A DNA stretch of 64,000 bases from NCBI GenBank assembly GCA_026413225.1, contig CM048554.1, positions 94,715,963 to 94,779,962 of the forward strand. The letters are read 5' to 3'. This DNA comes from Otis tarda. Its lineage: Eukaryota > Chordata > Aves > Otidiformes > Otididae. The notes under the pieces were generated by a model. It ran no database searches. It had not been told where the DNA came from and saw nothing but the letters and a program-made list of their open reading frames with translations. Made by a program: the position numbers and the translations under genes. Below, in pieces: positions 50,097 through 64,000 of this stretch. Numbering within the stretch: position 1 is the first letter of the stretch; the number at the start of each line of letters is the position of its first letter.

Positions 50097-53000
50097 ACCT
50101 AGTAGGTAGCAAAATTATATCAGATAATTTTAAAAATCAGGTCAAATAATGAGTGATAAGAATTCTGTCAGTGTGAAGAAAATCCCTTTCATCTACATAG
50201 TTTTGAAGAAGAACAGGCACTCTTCTGCTGGTCTGTTTACACAAAGGTCCAATATCCCCAGTAAAACTCTTCTGTGCAGGTAGCCCAAACCACCACCAGC
50301 TGCTTTCACTCCTTTACCACCCAGGAATATCATCCCCACTTCATTACAGCCATCACTCTTCAGTCTAATCTTTTTTTCCTCCAATAAAGAACATATGTTT
50401 CAGACCTATTGTTCTTACATGGAATACTTTGATTTAACATCACTCAACAGATTTTATAAAAACAAATTTCCTCTACTTTCACACAGGTTGCTTTTTCTGT
50501 GTGAATTTAATGGCCTTTTGAGGCAGTCAGTTTTGCAGTTCTCAGGGCATAGCCCTATTTCCCGCTTTTCTTTTGTAGGCATTTTTCATACAGCAACAGA
50601 AGAGAGAGTAAAGGATATAATGAGCCAGAAATCTAAACCTTCTAAATAAGGAGAGCTTAGGTATGAAGTGTAGTATCAGAAACCACTTGTTAAGGTACTG
50701 AAAATCTGTAAATCTGCTACCACAGTCAGTGAAACTGTTAGCTGGCTGGCTGACCTTGGATAATTTATTTTCTTTTCCTGTCTCTACTTGCCTCCTCCCA
50801 GCTATAGAACAGTAATGATTGCACACACACCACTCTCATGAAACGTAGACTCAAAAAGAAGAAATTAGATATCTATGCATATTTGGAGTAATTTGATTTC
50901 AAGAATGTATCTTTCTTTTTTCCTTAGTAACTTTTTCTCAAAGAAAAGGAAAGAAGTTTAGTGGAATGTCTTTGAAATATCTGTTGAAGGGAAAGGTCAA
51001 ATATAAAGCAAACAACCACCTACTCTTCCAAACTTGACAGATGTTTGTATGTGGACATTATATTTTATCTACCAATATCTGTCACTAAACAGAATAATGC
51101 AAGAAGGGGGAGAGAGAAAGACAGAATTCTTTTAAAAAAACTATATAAATAGGCTAAAAAATGTTGCCATAGATACTGATTCAGACACTGTAAAAACAGC
51201 TCCATGTATTGTTGATATAACTATTTTGCCTTCTGGTATTCTACCTGACTAAAGCAGACAACCTCAGGAAGATGCTCAGAGTCATCAAAAGCAAAGTAGC
51301 AAGTCCATGGAGGATCTCTCAGGTATTTTGTGGCCATCTGCAAATTCGGGTTACATTACTTGATTCAAAATCTAGTAACACAGCTCCTGGAAGCCCAGAC
51401 AAGAAATTTGGCTCTTTACTGCTGTTTTGTTGTATAGCAGCTTCCTGGCAATTATATAAATTCTCTTCTTTTAAAATGAAAAACAGTAAAATGACTCTTC
51501 TGTTCCTTCATAATCACTGGAGTCTCTTTTAGGGACAAAGTTTCTGTGCTCTTATTTTAAAATTATTTTGTGTATCTGCTTATGTTTTTTGGTAGATTTT
51601 ATTTTTGTGAGCTCAAAAAAGAAGTAGCATTCTAGAAATTGCTGGCTGGAGATAGTATCTTATAGTATTATTACACATTCGTAGCCAGTAAAAACTATCT
51701 AGAGGTTTTTGGTTTTGTTTTGTTTTGTTTTTTTTTTTTAGCAATGAGAATTTGACAAATTGATGAACAGAACATTAATTTAGGATTAATTTTCTGTTAA
51801 CAGAAATGTTGAGTTTTCCACTCTCACACTCTCTTTTGACACAAGAATCATTTCCCAGTTTTTCTTGTATGTGCTAGATATATTTCTTTGAATTCTTCTC
51901 TTAAAAGTGTATTTCTTTTTATTTTATTTGTAAAACAAGTTTTTAGGAACAGAATGCTTCAGTCATTGAAACAGACATCTTCAGAAAAACAATTATGATA
52001 TAAATAGAAAGGAGTAGGGATATATATGTCTGTAATATAAAAGCACAACTGAGACTAACTGCTGTACTCCTTCCACCTCTTCTTGTAGCTTAACCCCATT
52101 AAGCAGGACTGTGTGAGCCTTGCACTTCTTTAGTTTATCCTAGCCATTGGACTGGTTTGCCTTGTTCTAACACTATTTTTCTAGTCCCTGTTTTGAAATT
52201 GATATGACAGGCATACTTATACATCACTTCTTCCAGAGGTGAGGGATTTGAGACATTTATTCTGTTACATTAGCAAAGCAGCTAGAATTAATGGAATTAT
52301 ATCTGCCAAAACATGGTGATAAATTTTAATGAAATAATCTTCCTAGTGCAACTGAAACTGAATGGGCCAGATCTTTGCTCTCTGTGTGCCTTTTTGTACT
52401 GGCAAGGGAGTTGTTCACCATAGGAAATTCTAAAGCCATCATACTGAGAGACATTTCATCACCTATCCCCATAGTGTTGAGATTTGGTCAAGTTAGGTTT
52501 GCAAGGCTCACAAGGCCCTTGCAGCTGGGCCTGGGTTAGAGCTTCCTTCTAGTTACAGATGGGTTTGAGGGCAAAGCTCACCCTGATCAGCAGTTTTGGC
52601 CTGCTTTGTCTGGGCAATAGATTTGTTTTAACTGACACTTCTGGTGTTGGGAAATGTCAGTCTGACCACTAGAAAGGAGCTGAGTCTTTATAGCTGAAGT
52701 GGTGGTTTGAGCAGTAGTCTGTGCAGTTGTCCAGAGGAGAGGACTCCAAATTGCAGAAGAGTGAGGACAATAGGTAGAAAGAATATCCCCATTTGAGAAT
52801 TTTTCAGCTGAAGCTCAAATATCAGGTATCTTTGTTTACATGGTCACCCACAGTGACACAAGGAGTGGAAAGAATCATGGTGTCTAAAGGAGGAATAAAG
52901 AAAAAGAAACCTTGCAATGCCACTGCAGGGCTGACTTAACAGGGAAAGAAGAAACTTCTGAAGGAAACTCAGCTCCAGCTCTCTGCAGTAATGAAGCCAA

Positions 53001-55228
53001 GATTACAAATGTCTGTGTGATATAGACCATTGTGAGGGCCTTGCTCCATCTAGAGACTTCAGCGGCATCGGTGGCTTGTAGTACAGTTGGCAATGTCAGG
53101 CAAGTGTTCTGATGTAAGCCGCAGGTGACATTACTGAAGACCCTATGTCTCCTTTCCCAGAGTGACAATGGAAGAAAAGGATACAACAAAATACAAGGGA
53201 CTTTTCATATTAACAGACTAGGCAGAAAGAATGTTAGATTTGATAAGGCCAAACTTGCTGGAAGATTCCAGGAGCAAGAGAGGCGAAAAAAAACCAAGCA
53301 GCTTTTAGCTGCTGCAGTTCAGTCTTGCTGAATGCTGCAAATACAGAATGTTAAAAGCAGACACTAATAAAAGACAAGATAGCTGATAGCATACTAGTTT
53401 GCCAGCACAGCTTTATTTAGACAAGATCTCACACTAGGAAAAGTGAGGTCTTACGAAGCCTTAAAAAATAGCAACATGGTTTACATGTTAGCAGCCTAAG
53501 AGGAACTTTATGAGGCAATATTGAGGGAAAGAGAAAATCACAACTGTGAAAGAATTAACTGAAGCCAGTCAGGGAAGCTGTGTATTTGTAAGGACACACA
53601 GACAAGAACAAGTGCTGTCTGTAGCTCACTGGGCATTAATTTGAATGCCAGTGGCCAAAGCATGATCATAGTCAGATGTTAGTGTAGGTTCCTGGCAAAT
53701 CCACCTAATTAAAGAATCTGATTTATTATACACCTACATCAAAGCCCTTGTCAGGAAGCTCTGCATCTAACGGATGTTGGTCATGGATTTTCACCACCTG
53801 GGCACCTCCAGAACAGTCATTCAGACTGCCAAATGGCCCGTGTCTTTCCACTCTTCTTGAACAGAACTGGTTGTGGCTCAGAGACGGTTTCATTGAGAGC
53901 TCTAAATATCTGAATATATGACTAGGATGTGTACATTTACAGCAGAGATGTTAATGAATATGGTAGATTAATAAATGCAGAATTGGGAAATTCATAAGCA
54001 TGACATGAATAAACAGGAAATTCAACCACTTCAGAATGAACCTTTACTACCCAGGGTGTTTCTAACTGAAGATTATACCTGGATACCTATGACAAATAAA
54101 TGAAGACATTTTTATAGATTGTTTTTAATTCTTACATTTATAGAGTCACATACACATCTCTAAAAAGTCACATGAAAATACAAAACAAAATAATTATTCT
54201 AAGACTCTTTATACTTTTTTTACAGAGTCATTCCATAACAACAGCACATGTCGAGCACAGCTTCTTGTGATCAGCATGCCATAGACAAACACCGAACAGC
54301 TGGAAGAAGACCAGGCAACAGTTACAGCCATATGAAAAGCCTTTACAGAAACTGACTGATAATCTCAAGTGGAAAAGGAGACGCTGGCCATCATTTTTTT
54401 TCCTCTTGCATTTTAACATTGAAAAAGCCATAAACACTTGGTGGAATTCTCAGTTTCAAAATTCTTGCATGACATTCTACGTGAGACTTCAAGATCTTGA
54501 CTAATTAACGCAAAGGCAAAAACATTCATGGCACAGCCACTATGCACTGCTTAAATTAAGCAGCTACCAACAAAAGAAGAAAAGGCTTTGTCCTGGAAAC
54601 AATCCCAGCATCTGACAGTTAATTTCAACAAATTAGAGATGAATAACAAATGGACTAGACTTGTCAGAAACCTGTCCAATTCTGCCAAAGAGGGAGGTAT
54701 CAGTGAAGTCAGCATCTAACAAACTTGCTATTGTATTGGAGGGACTGAATTGATTTGCAAACAACAGATGGCCAAATTTTGAAGAGACAGCACTGTCTAA
54801 TCCATATTGTACTTCAGGCAAAGATCTATTCCAAAATTTGAGTGACACCAGGATACAAGCAAAGTCAGTGCACCAAGAACAATAACCTGTATGGTAGCCT
54901 GCTCTGATTAAGCGAGTTCAGACACTAGGAGAATAAGGCGATGAATGTAAGCAAATAAAAAATATGCCTTACTAGATTCTAGAAAACTCTTTGGCAGGTG
55001 GTATGTAGTGGTTTTAATGTTGTTATTTTAGACTTCGGTTTTGGATTTGTTGCTTTGTTTGTTTGGTTTTTTTTTTTCCTAAGAAGAACATATGAAAGTT
55101 CCTGTACCAGTGACTTTGCTAGATATATCAACTTGATTACAGTTTCAAGACCTCATCACAACATATTATACCAAAATCAAGTCAATATTTGCAAAATGCA
55201 GGCTATGCCTATACTAGCATATTAAACA

Positions 55229-55452
55229 GGGCCAGGCTATGGGTCCAAGCACCTGACAGGTGGTTACCCATGCTACTGGACTGCTAGCATCACCCCTGCC
55301 ATGGTCTCTGCCAAGCAGCACCCCCTGGTGCAATACCCATCATGCTCCACAGGACAGCACAGGCCAACAGGCAGTACGGATGCAGCCTGCCTCTTCTAAA
55401 AGGCAAGAGTTTGTATGGGTTGTCCTCAGGGCCAGATAACATTTCCTGGCCC
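55229..55452. repeat. GC-rich segment with imperfect terminal inverted repeats
   Basis: This segment is richer in GC than its AT-rich surroundings. It begins GGGCCAGGCTATG and ends, read in reverse complement, GGGCCAGGAAATG, an 11 of 13 match. The flanks ATTAAACA and ATTTAATT agree at 5 of 8 positions. It could be a small DNA-transposon relic, but it carries no transposase and I cannot name a family. Confidence 0.35.
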
Positions 55453-58400
55453 ATTTAATTAATTTGTATTACTGGTGTATGTTTAAGCTAAAGCTAGAAT
55501 CTTCTCATATTTTCTACTACTGGAACTTCTCCAGCCCTTGTGCGTCTTACTACTTATCTGTCCACTTGCTGTATAAGCACTAAGTGCCTTTGTGTTTATG
55601 TATATATTTTTTTAACTTGCTTAATATGAGTGCAAAGCAGGAGTAAATAACTGTTGTTCCATGTTTGTGGCACTTAGACCCTCTTTGCACAGGAATAAAG
55701 GTTACATGGAGTTTTTGGTAGCAAAGACTCAAGCCTTTTATTTAAGACTTCAAATAACTCTGTGTCAAATTATTCACAGTGTAGTATTTTCAACTAAATG
55801 TTCTGGATGACCATAATGTATTTGGCAGATCCCTACAGTTTAACAAGACTTTTTTTTTCACCCCTGCACAGTTGTGTGAGATTATTACAGAACTAAATAG
55901 GGGCTGGGAACATAGCAAACCTCACAGTCTGAATTCTTGCCGTTTCTTACTCTTCATAACTGCTGATACTATACAAACATACTAAGATACTAGTACAGAA
56001 GCAATTAAACTGTGATACTATGCAAAAATACTTTGACTTTTCCTATTAAACTATCAGGGATCAATTATTCTCTTTATTCACTGCAGACAGAACAAAAAAA
56101 GCTTATATGAAAGCAGGAAAAAATTACCTCATCTAAAAGGAAAAAGCTTTTGTAATGTAACACATTCCATGGGCGATTACAGAAGTACTAATATTCAAAA
56201 ACAGACATTATTTCTACAGGTGACGATTCAGGATTAATAAAGTCCTTCTAGATGCAATGTGATGGATAAGATGATGTCAAACAAAAAATTTAAGAAGTAT
56301 TATTAAAGCCTTTACATAAGCAGTTGCATGCAAAACTGTCTTAAATTCTGCAGTATTCTTATTTGAAATCTGTTCTCTATATTTGAAATGGATGACCAGC
56401 ATCAGTAAAAACTCACAAAAAAAAAAAAAAGCATGAGAATAAGCATGTCAAAGCATGGATGAGAAGATCAAGTCTGCATATATAGGTTGAACTTTTCACT
56501 GATATCGCTCAGCAGAACTAGATGTCTAAGCACCTTCAACAAATTGGTGTTGACTTTGGAAAATATGATGTGCCCTCCTGAATTACACATGTAAATCTAC
56601 TTCTTACTGGAGGATGCATGTATGTGTGTGGGTGTCACTTTGGGTTTGCTACAAACTCATTTCTTCGTACTGGTGGATGGACCACAGTTGTGTCAGACGG
56701 CAATATTACACAAGAAAAACAGGAACATCATGTCTTCCTTTTCTACATTAGTTAGTTACTTTTGCTTGAACTCAGTTGCTTGTCTAGCAACTTCAAATTT
56801 CAAATTACATTACACTCTGTTAATGCAAAAGTTTCATGTACACTAATTGAAAACATATCCCATTTGTTAAAAATAAAGTGCAAGATGGCTTACTCAACAC
56901 CAAAGGTACACTAATCAAAGTAATTTGGCTGTTGTTGTTATTATTATTAGTTATTTTATGCAAATACGGTTCCACTGTTACTTCACCTGACATGTCTATC
57001 TTTCATGTCTAGAATTTTTATTCGGTATTCTCCACTGCATATAGAAAAGTATAGGCTTGCCTTGAAGACAATAAAAATTGATGTCTGGCTTTGGGCACTT
57101 CTGATACCTGTGTGTCCTTTGGGGTTTAATAGTGGTTTAAAGCACTAATATTATTCTATGTGCTTTTTATGTCAACAAACATTCAATTTTAAATTGAATT
57201 TTATGCTTTTTGTTTTTCTATAGTTTTAATTTCCTTTCCTTTAATCTTTCTAGGTTTTATTTAACTTTTATTGTTGCATTCTTTCCTTTATTTCTGTTAC
57301 AGCTATCAGTTTCTGAATACCTTCTTCAGTATCACCACTCTTCTTTTTTCCTGCATTATCCTTTTAGCCTCATTTGCCCTAGGCATACTCTGCTGTCATA
57401 CAAAACCAACTTTCATGTGCATCAAGGAAATCTCAGCTCCTTAATCAATGAAGGAGACAGCAAAGAAAGGGTGCACTTGGATATTTATCTAAAGCTTCAT
57501 TCTGGGAAGATGGATTTACGATTTATGTCCTATACAAAGAACTTATCTTTTACCATGCAGGAGATATGACCATAAGCAATCCAGTACTGCAATCATTAAA
57601 GAAGGGCAATACCCTGTCACTCTAATATTCTGTTCAAAACACCTAAGGCTTGCACATTCTACTGCTAGCTGCTACTTTTTCTATGTCTGTTATTGTATTC
57701 GCTCCAGAAAACAGGTTTCATGAATGAGGGATAGCACATCATTGCACTGAGTGCTAAGTCAGCTAGTCAGTGTGTTGGGACTCCTTCTATTTGAATGGTT
57801 AACTCATTTTACTTTACATCCTCTTCCTCACCTTCACTTGAAAGTCTTGGTTTTCTCTCCCTCATTCTCAGTAAATACTGCTGTCATCCTGCCATGTTAG
57901 ACTTCTTTCAACTATGATGATTACCTTGCTACTTGCTACTTAGGCAGAAAGTCAGGCTGCTTCTATTTATCCGGTTTTGGTTGTTTCCTAAGTATTGGCT
58001 TGCCTTGTGGCTTAAATGCTAATATGTGTGATGTGCTGACATTGATCAAAAATAGAAAGCAAGCTTAATGGTGTCATGACCTTGCCTCAGAGTTAGAAAA
58101 CTTGCATAAGATACTGGAAAACTGCACAGATATGAATGGACTTTTGTCTAAACAATTAATTATACTGTTCTGAGGTTAAGTTGCTCCTCGTTCTATTTGT
58201 GCAGCTTAATTAATAAATCTAAACAAATGCAAGAAATAGACTTTTTTTTTTCCTGAAATAACTCCTTGTAGGACTCTAGTTATACAGAATTATAACGAAA
58301 TGCATAAAGAGCTGTTTGGTCTTAAAAATGCAATACACTTACATCTTATTTCTTTCAAAACTTCAAAACCCTTACATTTCTTTATTGATCAGAATAGTCT

Positions 58401-61400
58401 TTTTTATACAACAAAGAGTCTAAACAACAATTTTCTTTAGGAAAAGATATAATTCATATGTGGCAAGATAAATGGGCAATTGAGAAGTGAAAAAGTTTAG
58501 TATGTCATGTATATTACATTCTGTACATAGCAACTTAGCAAATGTGGATAGACAGCAGACTCTCCTTTTGTTTTGTACACAGAAAGGTGGGCAAATAATG
58601 TTCAGAGTGACTTGTACAAAAAAGATACACACTATTTCACATTGATCACATTATTAAATTCTCGCTTTGGTGTTCTAAGACCCTTCAGTTATTCCTACCA
58701 TTCAACTGATAACTCTAAGAAAAAGTACTTAACGCGGTAAACTTCAGAGGTAGATAACGATCAAGTAATTAAAATATTAACTGATTATGTCTTTTTCAAG
58801 TGTACAGAACAAAAAGACTGCTGCCTCCAACCCCCCTTCAAAAAGAAAACCTGCATTTACTACTTAATCTTTATAAATGATGACTTATGAGGCTTACTTT
58901 TCCCTCAGAAGATGAAACCTGAACTAGGAAGGCCAGCCTGGGAGATCTTTTAATGTCATAATTTCCAAAAGATCATATTTTAAGTATTGAGTTTACCAGT
59001 TTTAACTTATATGTTACTTCTGTGAGTGATGTGATTTTTTGTAATGACAGAGATACAAAGGATATTACTTGTACAGCATACGTGGGCAAGCAGAGTGAAA
59101 ACGGAAAGTCTGAATCTTGACATGGAAAAGCTTGTACAATATTGTCAAGATAAAGACAAAGACTGTTATAAGCAGGGATTTGTAAGTATGAGAGAGGACT
59201 TAATATTCTCAGTATCGGTAGATGCTTCTCTCTGAGTGGCTACCATTAGTCTGTAAGTGTCTAAAGATCAACTATCATCCTCTACTTTGGGAAGGATGAC
59301 TTTATAAAAGAAACACAGCCAAGCTGACAGCAGAATCTCATCGTTAATGTCTATGATTTATAAATAAGATCATTTTGATTAAAAAAAAATCTTTTAGTGC
59401 TTTAAGAAATTTTAAGTGCCCAGTGTTAGTTCAGAGAGATTTGCTATGGAGAGATTCCTTTGCAAGACTCACACATGGGAGCTCTCCTATTACAAGAAGT
59501 CGTCTTTGCCAGTGGATCAAAGCGAAAATTGAGAGAGAGACTATGGCTGTAAAAAAAAATTGCCAGCAGTTGATGGAGTGTAATTGACTGTAGCTGACAG
59601 AATACCAGCAGCTTGCTATGCATTCTCACCTTAAACCAAGACACTGTTAATGGTTCAGGAGTAGCAGGGAAGAGTTTCAAAACTTCATTTACTAGCAGGC
59701 TTAGCCAAGAGCTTTAAAAAGCTTGTGGCCCAGAATGCGCACTCTGATTGCATTTGGGTTTGGGGAGGCTTCCTCTTCCCTGGAGGCTCCATGGGCCTGG
59801 TTGTCTCAGAAATACTGCTCCTCCCTTGTCAGAAGTGTGCCCTTACTCACACTTACACGCAGCTACGTGTCTGTAGTGAATTTTTCACATTTGGGTCTTT
59901 TGTCGATGAGGAAGACTGAAACGTGGTATATTTGAGATGCAGCTTGAAAATGCCCTCTATTACAGCAGGGTAGTAGGACATATACTAGCAATAGATCTAT
60001 AAACCAATCTCAAAATATGTATTTTCATGAATTTGTGTATGGTGTGTCTATACTTATCAAGACGGGTTGCTAAGTGATATTTCCCTGCTTGGCTTGACAA
60101 AGGATGAAGGCAGGAAAAAAGCAGAGTGAGAGAAGATAGTGATGTACTAAAGTCACAAGTTGCATCATCTTCTGATTGTGATTGGATGGGATAGAAGAGG
60201 AAGGTATCTCCTGCCATTGTAATGCTGAACTAACCAAACAAAGAAGCCTTTCTGCCTGGACAGAAGTGGATAAAGAAAACTGTCATTGCACAAGTTCACT
60301 CTGAAAATTACAGTACCTGGTTCTGACATTGCTATGTTCAGGCCTTCCATTTTTCTCAGTTAATCGAGTAAAAATTCATAACTTCTGTCTGTTACTGTGT
60401 TAGCCTATATGCTGAAAGGGATGAATGCAAATAAATGCATAACTTTTATCTCAGTTAATTGCTGGAGACTCAAAAAAGCTTTAAAGACATGTAGAGGATT
60501 CTAAAGACTGTCCTGAAAGGAACATGGTGCCATTGATCTGATTTAGTCATGAATAACTGGAAAGATTTGCAGTAAAAGCAATATTCTTCCTAAAATTTTA
60601 GTAGTTTATGCTCAGACTTGTCATCAAGATAATTTGAGGATAAACTTGACATTTATGGAAAATATTCAGGCGGTAACTGAATAATTTTGATTTTGAGAAA
60701 GAGATCCTTTCAGAGTTCCTCCCCTCCTCCCTTTAAATGTCAGAATGTTTTAATTTTCAGTATTTTTATACCTGGAACTCAGAGAACATCATGATTGATA
60801 TTTTTACTGATCAACTTAGAAAGATACAATATTGTGTTTCCTGCAAGATGGTTTTCTACTTTTACTTCTCTCTCACCAGCCTTAATGACTTAAACCAAAA
60901 TTTTAATACAACTTTTCTTGTTAGTTGCTCTTGCAATGGAGTGACTGTTTTATTCTGCTCTGACTCTTAGGAGACTAACTGAGATACTGACTGACCCTCA
61001 CTAGCTCACCTTGGCAGGGAACTTGTTAGCTCTCTCCAAAGCAGATAGGAAATGCAGTTTTTCTGGGATACCTGAGAATGCAGCAAAAAAAAAAAGGGGA
61101 GTCTGAATGAGCTGGAGTTCATTGTTCATTTCTGTTTAACTTCCTGCTAATACAAGGTTCCAGTAATGGATGAATTCTGATCTGGAACGGCCCATGTTGA
61201 CACTCTGAGGACCTTTTGTTCAGAATCTGAAATTATCACTGCCTTTAAAATATTTTTTTTTATTTTTTAAAGATTTTAAATTATGTTTTCCAAATAGGTA
61301 AATTGTGTTCTCTAAACCTTTAACTCTGCAGTTTCTATCAGTATTAAGAGGCACCATAAAGTCACTGACTACCTTAAAATACACCATCATTTATTCAAAA

Positions 61401-64000
61401 CTCAAACTCATAAAAAGAAGAGAAAAATGCTCTGACACATTAATGAGAAGCATGCTGGTTATACCTGCACAGTTCAATTTCCATACCTGTCACTATATTT
61501 TCAAAATATGAGAAGTGGTTTAATTCCATGGCCAACACAGTACCCTGACAATGCATGCCCTCTGCATCTGTACATAGTTACAGACTTTGCAAGTGTTTCC
61601 TCACACTCCTTCAGGAAGGTGGGAAACCGGTATGTGTTTTCTCTCTTTTTCAGGACTCTGTCTTGCTTTCAGAAGCACAGACCAGCCTGGCCTCAGCCTA
61701 CGTATCTGTCTTGAAGTCAATGGAGTTAGCTTATTTCACACAAGGTGAAACTCTAGTACTGTCTTTTAATTTCCCTATGAATTTTTAGCGGCCTTTATTA
61801 TGTGTCTAGTTTAGTAAATCCCAGATGTTCCAGGGTAGGTCTTCGTGTGTGGTGACAGTGTACAGAGCACAATTTAGGAACTGGTATGCAACAGGGGCAC
61901 ACACACAAAATTTTCACTGTAATAAGTCTGGTGCTGGTCTACACATTTGTCGTTGGAATATCCTGGGAACTGGTGTATTCCAAACAGGACTGCAATGGGT
62001 CCCATCTGGAGCCATTGGTCACTACTGGATGGGGGCAAGGGAGGAACGCAGAATGATGTCTCCCTTTTTCATTGCTATGGTCTCAGCCAATCCAGTTGTT
62101 GGCTTTGAGATTGGTCTGACATTATCACAGTATTACTGCATTGGGTTGAGAAGATCATATTAAAATGGTCCTCCAAGGGCTATTTGAAATAGCCTTCTGG
62201 CCATTCTAGCTTGATATTAGAGGACTGCACCATTTCAGAGAAAAAAAGTATGAGCTGCCACAGTCAGTTACTAACCTAAAACTCTTAAATCAAAAGCAAA
62301 GTATGTAGACTGATGGGATGTTCTTTGTCAGATGAGATGAGATAAACTGAATCTGACACTAGTATAAATTGGCCCGATGCTGGCCAAGTCGATAGAAGTT
62401 TGCCTGCTTATTCCAGTAATCTGCTTGGCTCAGTGCCTTGCGGTCTTGCCTCACGGGGCACTTGTAGCACTAAAAATTGCTACATTTTAAAGAACAGTGA
62501 TCATATACAAAAGTAGAAAGTATCTATTGCTAAAAACATGCTGTCACCAAATGGCGCAGAAGAGAACAGAGAACAAATATTTATCTTGGTTGGTAATAGT
62601 GGTAAAATCGAACACACAGTAAGATTCAAGGCAATTAAGTGACGATTTCAGTGGAGTAAAATGTTGTCATAGGATAATGGTCTCCCATTGACAGATAACT
62701 TCTGAGGATATTTGCTTTCAAAATAAGAAACATTAACCAGTAGCAAAACACTTAAACTATTAATTAGTTTCTATTGTACTGAGGAATGAATCAATTAAAA
62801 AAGAAACAAAACAAATTAATTGGTGCTGGGATGGTGGACTTGTAACAGTTAAAACAAAGACTGGTCTTTTAGTTGAAAAATCATGTTTTGTCTGATTGGA
62901 ACTAAAAGCTTCCTCACAGTGATAGCAAGGCAAGATGAGAGCCAGGGACAGAAAAAAAAGCAGTTCGCAGATTTGTGAAAAAATAGAAATCAGATTAAAA
63001 CTAACATAGTTCTAAAGTCTTGTTTGTTTCTTTCTTTCTTTCTTAAATGGCAGGATGATTCCATTTTGCTGCAAAAAGTTGAAAACTGTATCAGTTTGTT
63101 TGCACATCCAGCCTTGCTCTTCATGTTTGGCATGAGCATGGCAGTCATAAAAACAAATAACCTAGATTTGCCTTTTTATTTGTAGAATGCTTCCAAGAAA
63201 GAGTATATAAAATTATTTTAAATAGATCAATTTTTAATATCAATAGGATAAAGCTTAGAGGCATTGTATGAACAGTTGCTACAACACATGCAAGCTAAAC
63301 TCATATTTACAAAGGTACTTAGGTCCCTATCGCTTCAGGTGCCAAAATGCAGATCTTCACAATATCTGCTTTGCTGCTGCCTAATCTAGAAGGTATTTAT
63401 TTTCTACCAGGATGGTTCTCAAGGCACACTGATTTCTGCCAGAAAGAATGTACAGAGCCCTATAAGTCCTGACGTTGGCCAGAATTTGAATGGGAGACTT
63501 CATAAATTTTAAGCTCCTCTTCCTAAAATTTTCAAATAAGCCTTATAGATTGTACACGGTGCTTGCCAAACACCCTAGCAATGCCAGATAAAAGTTGTTA
63601 TCCTAGTGAGGAGATACTAATACGTGAATAACTGCCAAAACTGAAAGATTTTTCCTCTCTTCCTCTTCCTACAGAGACTTTTCCTGTGTTGATAATTATT
63701 CAGTGAGACAAAAATAAGTTTTTAGCTTGCTAGTGAGAAGGAAGGGAAGCAAAATGACTCTAAACTTGTTAACAGGATACTTACCTGTGAGACCTGGTCT
63801 CTAGCCTCTGTTCCAACTAATATTTAAGTAAGTATTTTACATAAAGGGAAAATTCCACAGAACTGACTGAGAAGAAATCATTCCAAAATATCCATCAACA
63901 AGCTGTTTGGTTACTCCTTGGCACATGAACATGCGTTTCTTGCTCCTAATTGAGAGGAGGAAGGACATTAATCCATTCTACACATCCTGCCTAAGTACTT

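Larger units (their letters stand above)
34207..64000 (-). other. ADGRB3: ADGRB3 intron (partial), at least 29.8 kb
   Basis: The first exon in the window is preceded by this long intron, which runs off the right edge. I looked for codons of TM1, TM2 and the first extracellular loop on the minus strand and found none. It contains a tandem duplication (38458-38691), two LTRs (43067-44121 and about 45398-45927), an old CR1 3' end (49815-50096), small repeats and a GC-rich segment near 55.3 kb. The remaining parts (about 34.2-38.4, 38.8-41.2, 46.0-49.8, 50.1-55.2 and 55.5-64 kb) show nothing I can identify. Confidence 0.8.

Noticed and set aside
61825..62163. 112-codon plus-strand open frame
   Set aside because: I recognise no domain or family. 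Such lengths occur by chance in 64 kb.
34207..64000. Search for ADGRB3 TM1/TM2 and first extracellular loop exons
   Set aside because: No minus-strand segment read as the expected RSERSIILINFCLSI-type peptide. They are presumably beyond the right edge, though a diverged short exon could have been missed by eye.

Overview
This window is vertebrate nuclear DNA: AT-rich, intron-dominated, with GT-AG splice sites, LINE fragments and endogenous-retrovirus LTRs. It is most likely from a bird. The CR1 3' ends (ending in ATTCTATGAT-type repeats) and two LTR families that I recognise as common in bird genomes point that way. A non-galliform bird is possible, but I cannot fix the species.

One gene is recognisable: ADGRB3 (BAI3, adhesion G-protein-coupled receptor B3) on the minus strand. 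Ten consecutive internal coding exons can be placed, reading from high to low coordinates: 34056-34206, 33417-33486, 28533-28599, 26238-26323, 22751-22849, 22250-22421, 15425-15520, 13962-14001, 11790-12433 and 860-895. They total 1461 nt and join in one frame into exactly 487 codons. Every junction has an AG acceptor and a GT donor. Together they encode the receptor from the start of TM3 through TM7 and most of the cytoplasmic tail. The extracellular part, TM1 and TM2 lie beyond the right edge. The last roughly 100 residues, with the PDZ-binding C terminus, lie beyond the left edge. I found no second gene and no RNA gene.

Region by region: 1-12.4 kb holds a 36-nt microexon, a 10.9-kb intron and the large tail exon. 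12.4-22.4 kb holds two small tail exons, the TM6-TM7 exon and two CR1 fragments. 22.4-34.2 kb holds the exons for TM3-TM5 and the third intracellular loop. 34.2-64 kb is a single intron of at least 29.8 kb. That intron carries a perfect 117-bp tandem duplication, a roughly 1.05-kb solo LTR with a probable target duplication, a second LTR in sense orientation, an old CR1 3' end and a GC-rich segment with imperfect terminal inverted repeats.

The points most worth a second look are the microexon with a UGC element at its acceptor, the in-frame skippable exon of the third intracellular loop, the 117-bp duplication, the possible small DNA-transposon relic near 55.3 kb, and an exon-like open segment on the opposite strand near 10 kb. 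I saw no sign of a wholly new biological system; the window is mostly ordinary intron.
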